Source: Arenicola marina (lineage: Eukaryota > Annelida > Polychaeta > Arenicolidae). Taken from it: a DNA stretch of 64,000 bases. The DNA is taken from positions 434,001 to 498,000 of the forward strand of contig CAXHSH010000379.1 of NCBI GenBank assembly GCA_964019135.1. The letters run 5' to 3'. Shown here piece by piece: positions 33,583-44,511 of the stretch (position 1 is its first letter; every line of letters begins with the position of its first letter). A program made the translations under genes and the position numbers. Under the pieces are notes generated by a model. That model did not search any database. It saw nothing but the letters and a program-made list of their open reading frames with translations, and was not told where the DNA came from.

Positions 33583-36500
33583 ATGCTTTGGAGCTTTCAA
33601 TACTCTTGTGCAGCTTGGTAGATCCGATCTTGGTGTCCTTCCAAACATAAGTTCCATTGGTGATGGTGTATTGGTATCGATGGGTGTTGTTCTGTAGATG
33701 AGTAGAGCTTGGTGCAGGTCCTGTCCAGAGTCTTTAGCTTTGCTGAAGATTGTTTTGATGATTCTGACGAAGGATTCAGCAAATCCATTTGAACGTGCAT
33801 GAGTCGGCAAACTTGTATTATGGTATATGTTATATTTAGAGCATAAAGATTGGAATGGTTGACCAACATGGCACGGTGCATTGTCTGTCAATATTTCATG
33901 CGGAATTCCATATTCTGTAATGCTGATGTTGAAATGAAGCGTTATGGTTGTGCTTGTTTGGTCAGTTTGCGCACAATTGGGTAACGAGAGTATTGATCCA
34001 CGATAAGTAGCCAATTGTGATTTTCGAAGTAGAAAAGATCAGAGCTGATGCGTTGCCAAGGGTATGTAGGTTGATCTCTAAAGAGTAAAGGTAATTGTGT
34101 TTGTTTGGGATTATGTCTTAAACATATATCGCATTGATGTATATGCGATCTGATGTCGTTGTCCATACCAGGCCAGTAGAGGTATTTTTGAAGTAGAAGT
34201 ATGGATTTTGTTTCTCTCATATGTCCAGCATGTATTTGTTTCAGGAATAAGGGTCTGATGGAGGTAGGTATGATGATTCGATCTCGTTTGAGAAGAAGTC
34301 CATTTTCGATGTTTATATCTTCTCTATATGTCCAGTATGGTTTGAGATCAATTGGAACATCTCTTTGGCGCTCAGGCCATCCTCTGTGAATTATATCCAT
34401 TAGAATTTGCAGTGATTCGTCTTTGGAGGTGGAATTTCTAATGATCTCAAGTTGGTCTGGTCGAGCTGGAATCAGTGTTGTGACGGATTCAATACAGATT
34501 TCATCCTATTGGTTGGGCTTCATTGGGTTTAAACGTGACAATGCATCTGGGACTGGAATTGTCTTTTCTGGGGTATATACAACAGTTACGTCATATTTAA
34601 GTTGTCTGAGAACAATTTCTGCAGTCTTGTAGGTATATCATTAATATTCTTTTTGGCTATTATCTCCAAAGGCTTATGATCCGTTCGTAAGGTGACTGGT
34701 CTACCATGGATATAATGGTCAAACCTTTCAAGAGCCCAGGTTGCTGCGAGACATTCTCGTTCGATATTGCTGTATCGTTGTTCAGTTTTGGTGAAAGCTC
34801 GTTATTACTGCATTGTAATAACCATGCACCAGCTCCCTGCAGTGATGCATCAGACTCTATGACGACGTTGAGAGAAGAGTCAATTTGGTAGTAGTGAAGA
34901 ATTCTTTCTGTGGCGATTTCTTCCTTTATTGCTTCAAATGATCTTTCTTGTTCAGGTCCCCATGTGAAGGCAATATCCTTTTTTGTGAGTTCTCTCAATG
35001 GTGCAGTTAAACTGGCAAGGATAGGGTTATATCGGTTTAAATAATTGACCATACCAAGGAAAATCAGGTTTCATTCCATCCTTGGTTATGATATTTCCAT
35101 AGAATTGGATTTCTGTCTTTTTGAATTGTAGTTTATTCCCATTCAATTTGAGGTTCTTTTCACGACAAGTGTCAAGGAGCTTGATGAAGGCTCTATCATG
35201 TTGTGTCTCATCCTCTCCAGCGCATATGAGGTCATCTGCAATACCTCTGATGTTGTTTTGCAGTGGGCGCATAGTTTCATCAAGTTGTCGCTGAAAGACG
35301 TCTTGAGATACATTAATTCCAAATGGGAGGCGCAGAAATCGAAATCTTCCAAAAGGTGTATTAAATGTTGTGAGGTAGGATGACTTTTCTGTTAACGGTA
35401 CCATCCAGAAACCTTGTCAGCTAATGAGGTGTATGGCTTGTTTGCCAGGAAGGGAACCATTTCATCTAGAGTCCTTGAATAATGATGTTCCCTTTTGACA
35501 TATTTTTTCAGGTCTCTCGGGTCAAGGCATAATCTCACTTTGTTTGATCCATCTTGGTTCTTAGACACATTGACAACGATTGAATTGACCCATTCTGTTG
35601 GTTTATCAACAGTTGTAATGATGTTTTGGGCAACCATATCTTCAATTTCTTTTTGATACAAAGGAAGAATGTGACATGGTATGCTTCGTGGGCTATGGAT
35701 CACAGGTATGTAATTATCCTCAAGTTTAATTTCTTATGGTTCCATTGAAAGTTTTCCAATACCGGTGAAAACATCGTGTTATTCCGATTTGACATATTCC
35801 TTTGTCAGAGGGGAAGGATGTTCCTTGTCATAAGAGTGAGTTCTGGCTTCAGGTAAGTTATTGGTTTCATAACATTCGAGATTCTGTAAATCCTTGTTGA
35901 TTGTTATGAGTTGCATTTCTTCGCAGCTTGGTAGTCCCAGAAGGCAAGAACCAGCGTTTTTATCAATGACTTGAAATTCCAATGCATGGGTTTTTTCATT
36001 TAAAGGGTTCTTTACATTCAAGATGCAGGTTCCGTGATTTTTCACTTTTCCGTTTCCAACCCCGATGATTGTGAATTTCGGTGGCATGAGGTGAATGTGG
36101 TTATCATGTTTCTTCATCAGTTCTAATGCTTGCATATGGATTATGTTGCCTTCTGCTCCAGTGTCCAATTTGTATTGGACACTAATGGGGGATTGGGATC
36201 CTGATTGTGTAGCCATATTCACATATGCCTTTGTTCGGCTTATGTTGTATTCCATTGCAGGAGTAGACATGATTGGGAGTAGTTTCTCCTCAGTTGATTT
36301 TATTGGTGATTCCATGTTTGAGGAGTCAATTTTCTTGATTGGGATGAATGCGCAAGCAGATATCTCAAGATCAAATAATCCTGCTTCGTCGGCATCAATT
36401 GATATGCTTTCGTCCTCATAATCGTTATGGTCTTGTGCTTCATATGGATGCTTTGTGTTGTGATCCAATCGATAGTGATCAACACATTGTAGATCTGTTT

Positions 36501-37382
36501 CATGCGTTTGTCTTTTCCATTGGGTTCCACTCGTGTCTTCATGGCTGGCTTTGTTTGTGAGATGGTCAGTAGGGCGATTTCTAGAAATTGAGAGATTGTT
36601 CATACGAGTTTGAAGACATAGCTTTGAGTAATGTCCGATTTTGCCACAAGAGTGGCATCTTGTATCTTTCGCCGGACATTGTGGATCATTTGAATAATGG
36701 TTTCTACCACATTGTAAACAGTTCTTTGATTTGATGACAATTCTTTGTCTTGATTGTTGTGGATATTGTGGGTTGTAGGTATTTTGTTTGTATTGATAAG
36801 GTCTTAAAGATTGTTGATATTTATTCTTCGACATGTTTGGAATGAGACATATCTTGAATTTGTCTATTTGTTGATTCTTCTGTTTGTGAAATTCTTATTA
36901 CATCTTCTTTCTTCAGGTCTTCACCTTTTTCGATGCATAGTCTTTTAACACGTTCACTAGTACATCCAAAAATCAGAGCGTCTCTGATCTGTTTGTCAAG
37001 TTCTTCGGTGTGGAAATTACAGTCTTGTGCCAAAAGTTTTGAAAAATTCATTGAAGCTATTCTTTTGCTTACATTCTCGAAGTTTTAGTCTTGCTAGGAT
37101 TTCATTGCTTCTCGGTTTACAAATTTCTTCTAATTTCGCCCATATTGGTTCCAATTTCAAGTTATCACCTTCAGTGTTCCAGCTGATCGTATCGTATAGA
37201 TCTGGCAGGTGATTACCACCGTAGAGTAGTAAGTAATTAACTTTGACATCTTCCTTCAAAGTCTTGTAAGGTCCTTCGAAAAGTAAATTACAATGTCGTT
37301 TGAATTTTAGAAGTCTTGTGTAAAGGCCAGTGTCAGGGGTCCAATCCATAACAGGATTATCAAAGTTATGTCTTGTGGCCAT
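33583..37382 (-). mobile_element. internal region of the gypsy fossil, gag to integrase
   Basis: Recognisable parts on the minus strand: gag-like (37,382-36,830), CCHC knuckles and protease (36,834-35,779), reverse transcriptase (35,703-35,060), RNase H (35,050-34,660) and integrase (34,400-33,583). The integrase shows HH-CC finger residues, D-rich catalytic surroundings (LTDNAPCHVG) and a typical NGFAESFVRIIK segment. The region ends at the target duplication of element A, and its continuation lies at 12,353-12,868. The copy carries several breaks. Age is moderate: the parts still align by eye with the Ty3/gypsy family. Confidence 0.85.
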
Positions 37383-37674
37383 GGTAAGCCGTTCAACTTC
37401 AATATTTGAAATTTGATCAATACTTTTTAGATGTTCTATGTGTCATTGTAGGTATAATAGTATAAATCTATACCTGACACATGAGGCTTGGTTGATCGTT
37501 GAACAGTTGCACCTGTTGAAAGTTGTTGAAGCTTTTCTTTGTTGACAGTCGACGATTCCGTAGATTCGATTTGAAGCGGCCGATTTGAAGACGTTGAGTT
37601 GAAACGTTGAAACATTTGACGCTTGATCTTTGATTGGTTGTTTCAGGTGTTGGGATCGATGACTTCTGACACCA

Positions 37675-37885
37675 TGAATAGTTCTTGATTATTGAATTGA
37701 ATCGAATTGAATTGACTTACATTGAAGTGAAGGATGTTGACTGGTCAGTGGTTGAAGGTTGAAGTACCGGTAGTTGGTGTCGTCTCGAAGTTGGGTCACA
37801 TGATCATTAGTACTGTTATCTTTCGTGTGTAGTCGCTGCGTGCAGGTGAGTATTAATTATATGATAGCCGTGTGGTGTCGCTGCA
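37675..37885 (-). repeat. 5' LTR of the gypsy fossil
   Basis: Read on the minus strand it begins TGCAGCGACACCACACGG and ends ATTCA directly before TGGTGTCAGAAG. Its first ~38 bp recur at 12,352-12,315 after a purine-rich tract, which identifies both LTRs of one element. Confidence 0.75.
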
Positions 37886-37955
37886 GGGTTGTCAAAATTA
37901 AGATTGTAAAGACACCTGCTTCCTAAAATACCACATTTGGTGCCGTGAACCTGCG
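37886..37955 (+). mobile_element. LTR end and primer-binding site of a BEL/Pao-like fossil
   Basis: GGGTTGTCAAAATTAAG and CTTCCTAAAATACCACA resemble the end of the solo LTR at 42.8 kb. They are followed at 37,938 by TGGTGCCGTGAACC, a typical primer-binding site. The gypsy 5' LTR abuts this LTR at 37,885/37,886, so the gypsy element landed within it. Only this remnant remains; assignment to BEL/Pao rests on the binding site. Confidence 0.5.
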
Positions 37956-38411
37956 GTCTTTTCACGTGGTTGAGCGACAGGTGGCAAAATGGCGAGCGAC
38001 CTGCCGCATGCGGCATGGCCATGGTGGTTGAGTGGTGATGAAATTGATTCACCAGGGTGTTCACTGGTGAAGGACTTAGACAGCTTAGACTAGATTTTGT
38101 CAGGATGGGGTATTAAGCAGATTCATTTGGGATAAATTTTTAAGACTCTAACCAATGTTAACGTAACTAGAGTTGGCAGGGATCTGTGATTTGTATATTA
38201 TTTTTTCCAAAGATGGCGGACCTTTCAAAGTTCTAGAATGTTCGACAGGGTGAGGCCGTCACGTGATCGAAATGCCGGTCTCTGATTGGTCGAGGAGTGC
38301 GCGTTCCCGCCAAAACTGGTTTTGGGCGGTAATTCTTTGGAAGATGTGGCCCCGGTTTCGGATACATGTTGATATGTAGTGTGACACTGGATGGGATCGT
38401 ACCCGGTTGAT
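37956..38411. other. no gene seen
   Basis: May be leader DNA of the BEL/Pao-like fossil followed by unrelated repeat. A minus-strand frame across 38.2-38.75 kb is open mainly because of a tandem duplication and is not convincing as a gene. Confidence 0.35.
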
Positions 38412-38655
38412 AAAGGTCTTGTGGGTTTCCATTGTGCATAGGGTGTAGTGAGGCACAATTTTTTTTTTGTGGTTTGGTGGGGCACATATTTGGTTCCATG
38501 GGTTCCACGCACCCAGGGGTAAGCGTTGGAGGAAAAGGTCTTGTGGTTTTCATTCTGCATTGGGTGTAGTGAGGCACAGGTTTTTTTTGTGGCTTGGCGG
38601 GGCACGGATTCGGTGCCATGGACTGGTTTCCCACGCAGGTATAAGCGGTGGATGT
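38412..38655. repeat. two-copy tandem repeat, ~122 bp
   Basis: Copies start with AAAGGTCTTGTGG at 38,412 and 38,534. Both contain GGGTGTAGTGAGGCACA, a T run and GGCACA/GGCACG-linked segments. They are about 80-85% alike by eye. Confidence 0.7.
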
Positions 38656-40318
38656 GTTTTTTTTTATCAAGTGGCTGTTCTGAAGCACTGGGTGACATGC
38701 TGGATCCATGTAGATCACTTCGGTGACGCAGTCCAGTATCAGTCCCCAACTTAGTCCTGCAAGCAAGCCGCTGTGGCTACCGCCAACAGCGTCTTGCTTC
38801 CAATCGCACCCCGCTCATTAGCAGAGCGTTTTGCATCGCTTAAGTGAATCTACACATTGTACAGCGCTCTCTTACCAATATAACTTACAGGAAAAGGTAT
38901 TAGCGTATATTTCCGCTCAGTAGAATTGTTGTCAGGCTTTCTGTTGCGCCAAAACGAACAATTTTACACTTGTACAAACCGAAAACGAACCAAGCTCCGC
39001 CATGTTTGCATTTGCACTGCCTGCCGGGAGCCGGCGCGCACTAACGTACAAATATTTTGCTAGCCGTAAATGAAACTGCATGCGACGGCCCCCGCAGCGC
39101 TGCACTACACAAGCGCGGTGACAGTCACATGGCGAGACAAAGTACGGGGGAGCGGGTTTCCCACAACCACTGATCCACAAAGCAAAGCATATTTTGAACC
39201 AAGTTGCAGTTGTCTCGTCCCGTTTGCCAAAAGACGTAAACATGAGTCACTTTGTTTTTATCTCTACCCTCAATTTCAGGCAGGGAACGGTAAGCAAAAA
39301 ATTTAATCAAGTTTAGTCATTGCTATAAGTCTATGATCAATGTCAGCGTTTATGCTCCCTCCCCTGGCAGGAATGACACAAATCCCACGTAATTAATTCG
39401 ATAAATAAACATAGACATGGCGATGCCGCATGGTTAACTTATCTCGACTTACCGGGTTGAACAAACATGACTCGCCGCATGATGTGTTGGACAATCCGTA
39501 CTTTCCATTTTCCCACCATAAATGTGCGCGCGCCGCATGGTTATCTCTTCCTGTGCGCCTGACCCCCAAAAACATGGCACCAGCGGCAGGCAGAAAAGCT
39601 CCAAAACAGCTCGCCGAACGAATAAGTTTTCAAAGCACACAAATCAAGTAAGGACACGACTGGATTTTTTTACCAAATAACAGAGAATAGGTTACTTTAT
39701 GTAAATATGTAGTTCATTGCTAAATACCGAGGTGATAAAGTTGTTTTATGACCGTGTAAAGCCCGCCCAGATTTCGGGCGGGATTCTGCTAATACACGAC
39801 TTCACAATTATACGCCATCTTGGAAAAATCGAGACTGGCGCAAAGAGTTATGGGAAATATTTTGGTGTTATCTTGACTTTTTCTATAGAGATAAATACCA
39901 TATTTCCACGTTATTGGGAAGGCGTGTATAAAATTAATGAGCATATCTAACTTGCATTCAGATTACCTAACTGTTCCGTTACACAGATGATATTATTTCA
40001 TGTTTAAATGTCTACAAAATACGTTGTCAGACGATGACGCCATCTCGCAGAGACCAAAATAATACCCAGAAAGCATTGCACATGCAGTGGCGCCTCACGG
40101 TGCCAAAATCGGAACTACGATTAGCGAAGTGGTCTATGGAAAGAGATTGCTAGGATATGTAACATAGTTCCGCGACTGGACCCATATCGGAGCGGACTAC
40201 GTTAATCTATCCCCAACTGTGAAGTAGAGGGCGGTGTACGTCACAGCCAGGTTGCCTCAGGTCTTCATGAGTCTGTTGCGCCTGGCGTGATAGGATATTC
40301 CGTTTTTTTAGCCATCTT
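38656..40318. other. no gene seen
   Basis: Mixed composition. Two similar words, GCCGCATGGTTAAC near 39,427 and CGCCGCATGGTTATC near 39,531, suggest a degenerate repeat. No coding region could be supported. Confidence 0.35.
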
Positions 40319-40522
40319 GGGAGTTGCCGACCACGGTGTGTCCTCACAGGGTAGTTGGCCTGGTACGGGCTGGAAACCAAGACAATGGGAGTCTCCGACC
40401 ACGGTGTGTCCTCACAGGGTAGTTGGCCTGGTACGGGCTGGAAACCAAGACAATGGGAGTCTCCGACCACGGTGTGTCCTCACAGGGTAGTTGGCCTGGT
40501 ACGGGCTGGAAACCAAGACAAT
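40319..40522. repeat. 68-bp minisatellite, three copies
   Basis: Three tandem copies of a 68-bp unit start at 40,319, 40,387 and 40,455. They begin GGGAGTTGCC or GGGAGTCTCC and otherwise look identical, so they arose recently. Confidence 0.9.
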
Positions 40523-40872
40523 GGGCTGCCTAGCAGGAGTTTTGGGCTGGCAGGGGAGTTACGTCCACAGTGTGTGTTTGTCTCAACGTATCGCAGTGGG
40601 CGGATTTGGTGAATTTCTATCTGATATAAGTTACCAGTGATTATGTGTGTGGTTTATTGGGATATCTTTCGATACTTTGTTGTAGTTGCTATAGTAAATT
40701 TGTGGGCTGCTTGTTGAAGTGCTTGGCGGGACAACACAGAGCGCCAGAAGGGCGCTACTTCTTGCTGATCTTACGACAGCCTCGGCGCCCTACACAAGAG
40801 CGGCGTCCCAGGCACCAGCATCGGCGGCTTCATCGGCCGAACTTACCGCAGACATCGGCGGCGTCACCGCCA

Positions 40873-41250
40873 TCATCGGTGTCCGCAGCAGCGTCGGCGT
40901 CCGCGACAACATCGGCGGCAGCATCGGCGTCCGCGACAACATCGGTGACAGCATCGGCGTCCGCGACAACGTCCGCGACAACATCGGCGTCCGCAACAAC
41001 GTCCACGACAACATCGGCGTCCGCGACAACATCGGTGACAGCATCGGCGTCCGCGACAACGTCCGCGACAACATCGGCGTCCGCAACAACGTCCACGACA
41101 ACATCGGCGTCCGCAACAACGTCCGCGACAACATCGGCGTCCGCGACAACGTCCGCGACAACGTCCGCGACAACATCAGCGTCCGCAACAACGTCCACGA
41201 CAACATCGGCGTCCGCAACAACGTCCACGACAACATCGGCGTCCGCGATA
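40873..41250. repeat. ~18-bp GC-rich minisatellite open in several frames
   Basis: Short units ACATCGGCGTCCGCGACA, GTCCGCGACA and GTCCACGACA are arranged in tandem. The array is open in at least two forward and two reverse frames. These read as Ser-Ala-Thr, Val-Arg-Asp-Asn-Ile-Gly, Ala-Asp-Val and Leu-Arg-Thr-Pro repeats. A 243-aa plus-strand frame (40,645-41,376) spans it, but nothing outside the repeat looks like a protein. Confidence 0.85.
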
Positions 41251-41376
41251 GCAGCGGCTGCTACTGCAGCTACGACAGTCACCGGCTGCCCGGATAGCGA
41301 CGACATCCATGACGACGTCGCTACCTGTGGTCGCTACAGCAGCGGACATCCTGGCTGCTGCGGTGGCCGAAACTGA

Positions 41377-42003
41377 ACTTTGGTCGTGTCAGATGCGGCC
41401 CAGCCGGCATTTGTGACAGGTTCAGCGGCGTCCTCTGCGCGCTTGGCGTTACCATGTGGTGGCGTCAATGCCGTGTTCCCGTAGAGCCTCGGGACGAGGC
41501 CCGGGCGCCAGCACGGATTCACTTCGCGGTCGGCCACATCGGTGACCCAGTGAAAACTCGGCGTCGTGGCACGATACAGACTTTGCCGGAAACGACTATT
41601 ATTACGAGTTGGTGGGCATGTTAACTAGTACAATAGCGTTACATCTGAAGGCCTCTAAAATGCCGTATTCTGACCCAAACCGCCCTGCTGCACATGCAAT
41701 CGACAATCGTTGCCATGGCGACGCTGCATAGAACAATGAAACATGACGTCACGCACAAAAGAATTGTAGTTATAGCTTTAAATAGCCCGCTTCCATGACT
41801 AGTTGCCTAGTTGCACGTGCTATGTTTCTTGGCAACATATATATGGCATAAAAAGGCGACTGGCCAACTATATGTGGAAAGGCTTGCGATTTGCGGACAG
41901 TCAGTCCCAAAATGCTTTACTTTTGTCGTTGCATGCGGAAATTAAACCAAAGAAGCAGAGACAAGTCAACGCCTTAAATTTAAATTCAACTCGTAATAAT
42001 AGT
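41377..42003. other. no gene seen
   Basis: No recognisable coding or repeat content apart from short CpG-rich words shared with the preceding minisatellite's edge. Confidence 0.35.
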
Positions 42004-42149
42004 AATAGCGCGAGTTTTGCTTGGCGTTAGGCATTTTCATTATCCGCCCTCGGCCTTGCGGCCTCGGGCCGATAATGAAAATTGGCGGGCTGCTACAGCT
42101 TGATGTCGGGCCAATAAAATTGCCTAACGCCCCGCAAACTCGCGCTATT
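42004..42149. mobile_element. 146-bp snapback element
   Basis: The ends are inverted copies: AATAGCGCGAGTTTTGC at the left and GCAAACTCGCGCTATT at the right, extending through GGCGTTAGGCA/TGCCTAACGCC. An inner hairpin (CATTATC...GATAATG around CCTCGGCC/GGCCTCGG) lies near 42,037-42,078. It has no coding potential and looks like a MITE. Confidence 0.7.
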
Positions 42150-42429
42150 GTCATATTGTGTGACTGTATATTTTTGTTTTGCTCTCAACTCTGATATAGC
42201 AATTTGTTTGATGTGTGGTCATTGCTGGTAATTTTCAGGTTATATGACATCGTGTTTGCTTTGGGTTTATGATGGTTCAACTTCGCTGTCATAATATATG
42301 TGATTGGGTTTAGTCGTTCGAGGGCGAACGTTTCAAAGGGAGGGGGAATGCGGTATTTTAGGTCCAATACTTTTGCGCCATACTGTAGTTTGCGCGCGTG
42401 AGTTACTATAGCAACTACAGCGGTGATGT

Positions 42430-42828
42430 CACCGCTTGGGTTGGGTTTTAAGTCAGTTAGTCAGTCAGCGGCGTTGCGGGAGGACGGTCTTCAGCTAGCC
42501 CGCTAGGAGGGATTTCAGCTGGATGCACCGCCCTGCGGAGCAAGGGGCTGGCAGCAGTTGGTGAAACTGCTGCCAGGTAAGTGACACCGTTAACGCAGTT
42601 GGTAACTGGTTTAATTGAGTTTTTGAGAGTGTTTAAATAAATCATTGAAACTGAACCACTTCGTTTCGCCTCAGTGCCTTCGCCACCACGTGTTAACTTC
42701 TTAAGACCGAACTCAGAACACCCAGTTGGGGTTGTCAAAATTAAACTTTAGAGATATTAGAACAACACAACGAGAAGTAAAATTAAAGTAGAGTAAAGAC
42801 ACCCTACTTCTTTCCTAAAATATCACAA
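42430..42828 (+). mobile_element. probable solo LTR (BEL/Pao-like)
   Basis: It ends TTTCCTAAAATATCACA like the LTR next to the primer-binding site at 37.9 kb, and shares GGGTTGTCAAAATTAA upstream of that end. It contains a donor-like CAGGTAAGTGACACC (also near 10,921) and AATAAATCATTG, a possible polyadenylation signal. No internal retroelement sequence follows, so it is likely a solo LTR. Its 5' limit is uncertain (TG near 42,425-42,430 or further left). Confidence 0.45.
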
Positions 42829-44090
42829 ATAGAAAGCTATAGACAATCTAAAGGACACATCTATAGAAGTCTATGGACAGGCTTTATAGTTGGCACGGAA
42901 ACTATTTGCCGCCTCGTTTTCTAATTTGACACGAAATATTTCAAGCCTAAAATCAGTTTCTACTTGTCAACTTGAACCAAAGACGCAACAGAATTTGAAG
43001 TACTCACAGTCCTCTTGCTAAAAATTCACATGATGGCAAAATTATTCATTTCACGCAAACGAAGCAGACAAGTTTCACTCAGGCCGCCGCTCTGTTTACC
43101 TTGTCATCTGTCATGTCCGTGGACGATAGTATTGCTGATATTTTTGGAGGGGGGTTAGGTTGTGTGAATGGCAAGCCGTAAATCAAACTACATGCCTTTC
43201 TTGTTCTCACAAGCGCATAATAAGTCATTCCTGTTTATATATTATCACACTTTTACTTTTGAAAGCGAACATAAATGTTTGTAGATCTATGGACTTTTTG
43301 CAAATATAGTAAATTTGTCATCGATTCCGAATCTATTTGGGAAGAACAGCGTCATAACTTTCATGTAACCAATGAGAACGTCGGAAACCCTCACAGCCTC
43401 GTTTTCGATAAAAGAATTTGAGTGGGGTTTCCTAATCTATTTGTGATGGTTGACACGGTCTGAGCGAAACTTCCATGAGCAAAGCGCCATCCAGAAGACT
43501 CACTTATGCTTAACTTTACTACCTTTTGTTACTTTAAAAAGGGCGAAGGTCATATTGTAATTAAGAAAGTATATTCATCTGTGGCTAACTTGTTACGAAC
43601 ATTTCCTTAGCGTATGTGATGAATAATGAATCTTTTAATATATTGTGCGGAAAGAGGATTGTGCGCTCTTTATAAATTATATAGCAATGACCAATGGGAG
43701 CCGTGTTTGGTGTAGATAAGTCTTATGGCCATTTAGAAATATAATTCAATATAGTTGTATAATAATATTTGGTACTTATGGTTATGTCAATGCTTACACG
43801 AGACTTAATTAAGTGATGCAAAATTTAAGTGTCCTTTGTCTGGGTACGTTATGATTTGAGCTGTTCGGTTAGTTTGGATTCAAGTAAAATTTACCGGCGC
43901 AATTATCGGTGGCAGAGTAACGTCTCATAATTGACATCCGAGGCACAGAATGTTTATAAGCTAAACTGTTTAACTGTGAATATGAATAGTCATATGTACA
44001 ACTCAGAAACTGTTGATTTTTCTTCGATACGATCACTTTATTGTAGGCTACATGCACCATGCATTCTCACTTTCTTGCTCACTGATCATT
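42829..44090. other. no gene seen
   Basis: AT-rich DNA without a supported gene or clear repeat. Confidence 0.35.
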
Positions 44091-44215
44091 CAAACATTCA
44101 TTCATTCAAACATTCATTCATTCATTCATTCACACATTCATTCAAACATTCATTCATTCATTCACACATTCATTCAAATATCCATTCATTAATTCACACA
44201 TTCATTCAGACATTC
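44091..44215. repeat. CATT-type microsatellite
   Basis: Tandem ATTC/CATT tetranucleotides interspersed with ACATTCAAACATTC and ACACATTC words. Open frames across it (Ser-Phe-Ile-His-type) are artefacts of the repeat. Confidence 0.85.
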
Positions 44216-44511
44216 ACAACTCGTTCAAAATTACTGGGAGGACAGTGGTGTCGCCGGCTTGGAGGCGCTGTACCAAGCAGGTTTCGCAGAGCCAGGGCTG
44301 GCTGGCATCGCGCAAGAATGCATAAATTCGAGAGTGAACCAGTCTGAAACGAGATATTGATGTGTTTATTCGTCTTCTTGCATGCATAATAAATATGCCG
44401 TTAAAGGTGATTAATTAATTAGGAATATATAGGCCCTTATTTGTGTTCTGGTTTATCTGCTAATGACATTAAGATATATGATAAACGATACATTCTTTCC
44501 AATGAACAATG

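Larger units (their letters stand above)
12315..37885 (-). mobile_element. Ty3/gypsy LTR retrotransposon fossil, opened by element A
   Basis: The element runs on the minus strand. The 5' LTR is 37,675-37,885 (211 bp, TG...CA), next to a primer-binding-like TGGTGTCAGAAG. Inward from it lie a gag-like region (about 37,382-36,830), CCHC knuckles (CLQCGRNHYSNDPQC, CHSCGKIGHYSKLC) and a protease with LDTGAEG. Then come reverse transcriptase (about 35.7-35.1 kb, with IADD at the active site), RNase H and integrase (34.4-33.58 kb, with an HHCC-type finger). The end of the integrase region and a purine-rich tract lie at 12,353-12,868. The 3' LTR survives only as about 38 bp (12,315-12,352), nearly identical to the start of the 5' LTR. 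It is a broken copy with several breaks besides the insertion of element A. It must be older than A. Confidence 0.85.

Noticed and set aside
38225-38766. Two long overlapping minus-strand frames of ~175 aa
   Set aside because: They span a tandem duplication without stops, show no domain, and are rich in His, Pro and Thr in a way that follows the repeat.
40319-40522. A CRISPR-like array (three identical units)
   Set aside because: The 68-bp units are contiguous, with no unique spacers, and the DNA is eukaryotic.
40645-41376. A 243-aa Ser/Ala/Thr-rich protein
   Set aside because: Most of it is the 18-bp minisatellite, which is open in several frames on both strands; no start context or domain outside the repeat.
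42434-42620. A structured non-coding RNA, suggested by hairpin-like GCGGG...CCCGC and repeated CAGTCAG words
   Set aside because: The segment lies within a probable solo LTR with matches elsewhere in the window; no support for an RNA gene.
43931-44347. A 138-aa frame rich in His, Ser, Phe and Ile
   Set aside because: Product of the ATTC microsatellite.
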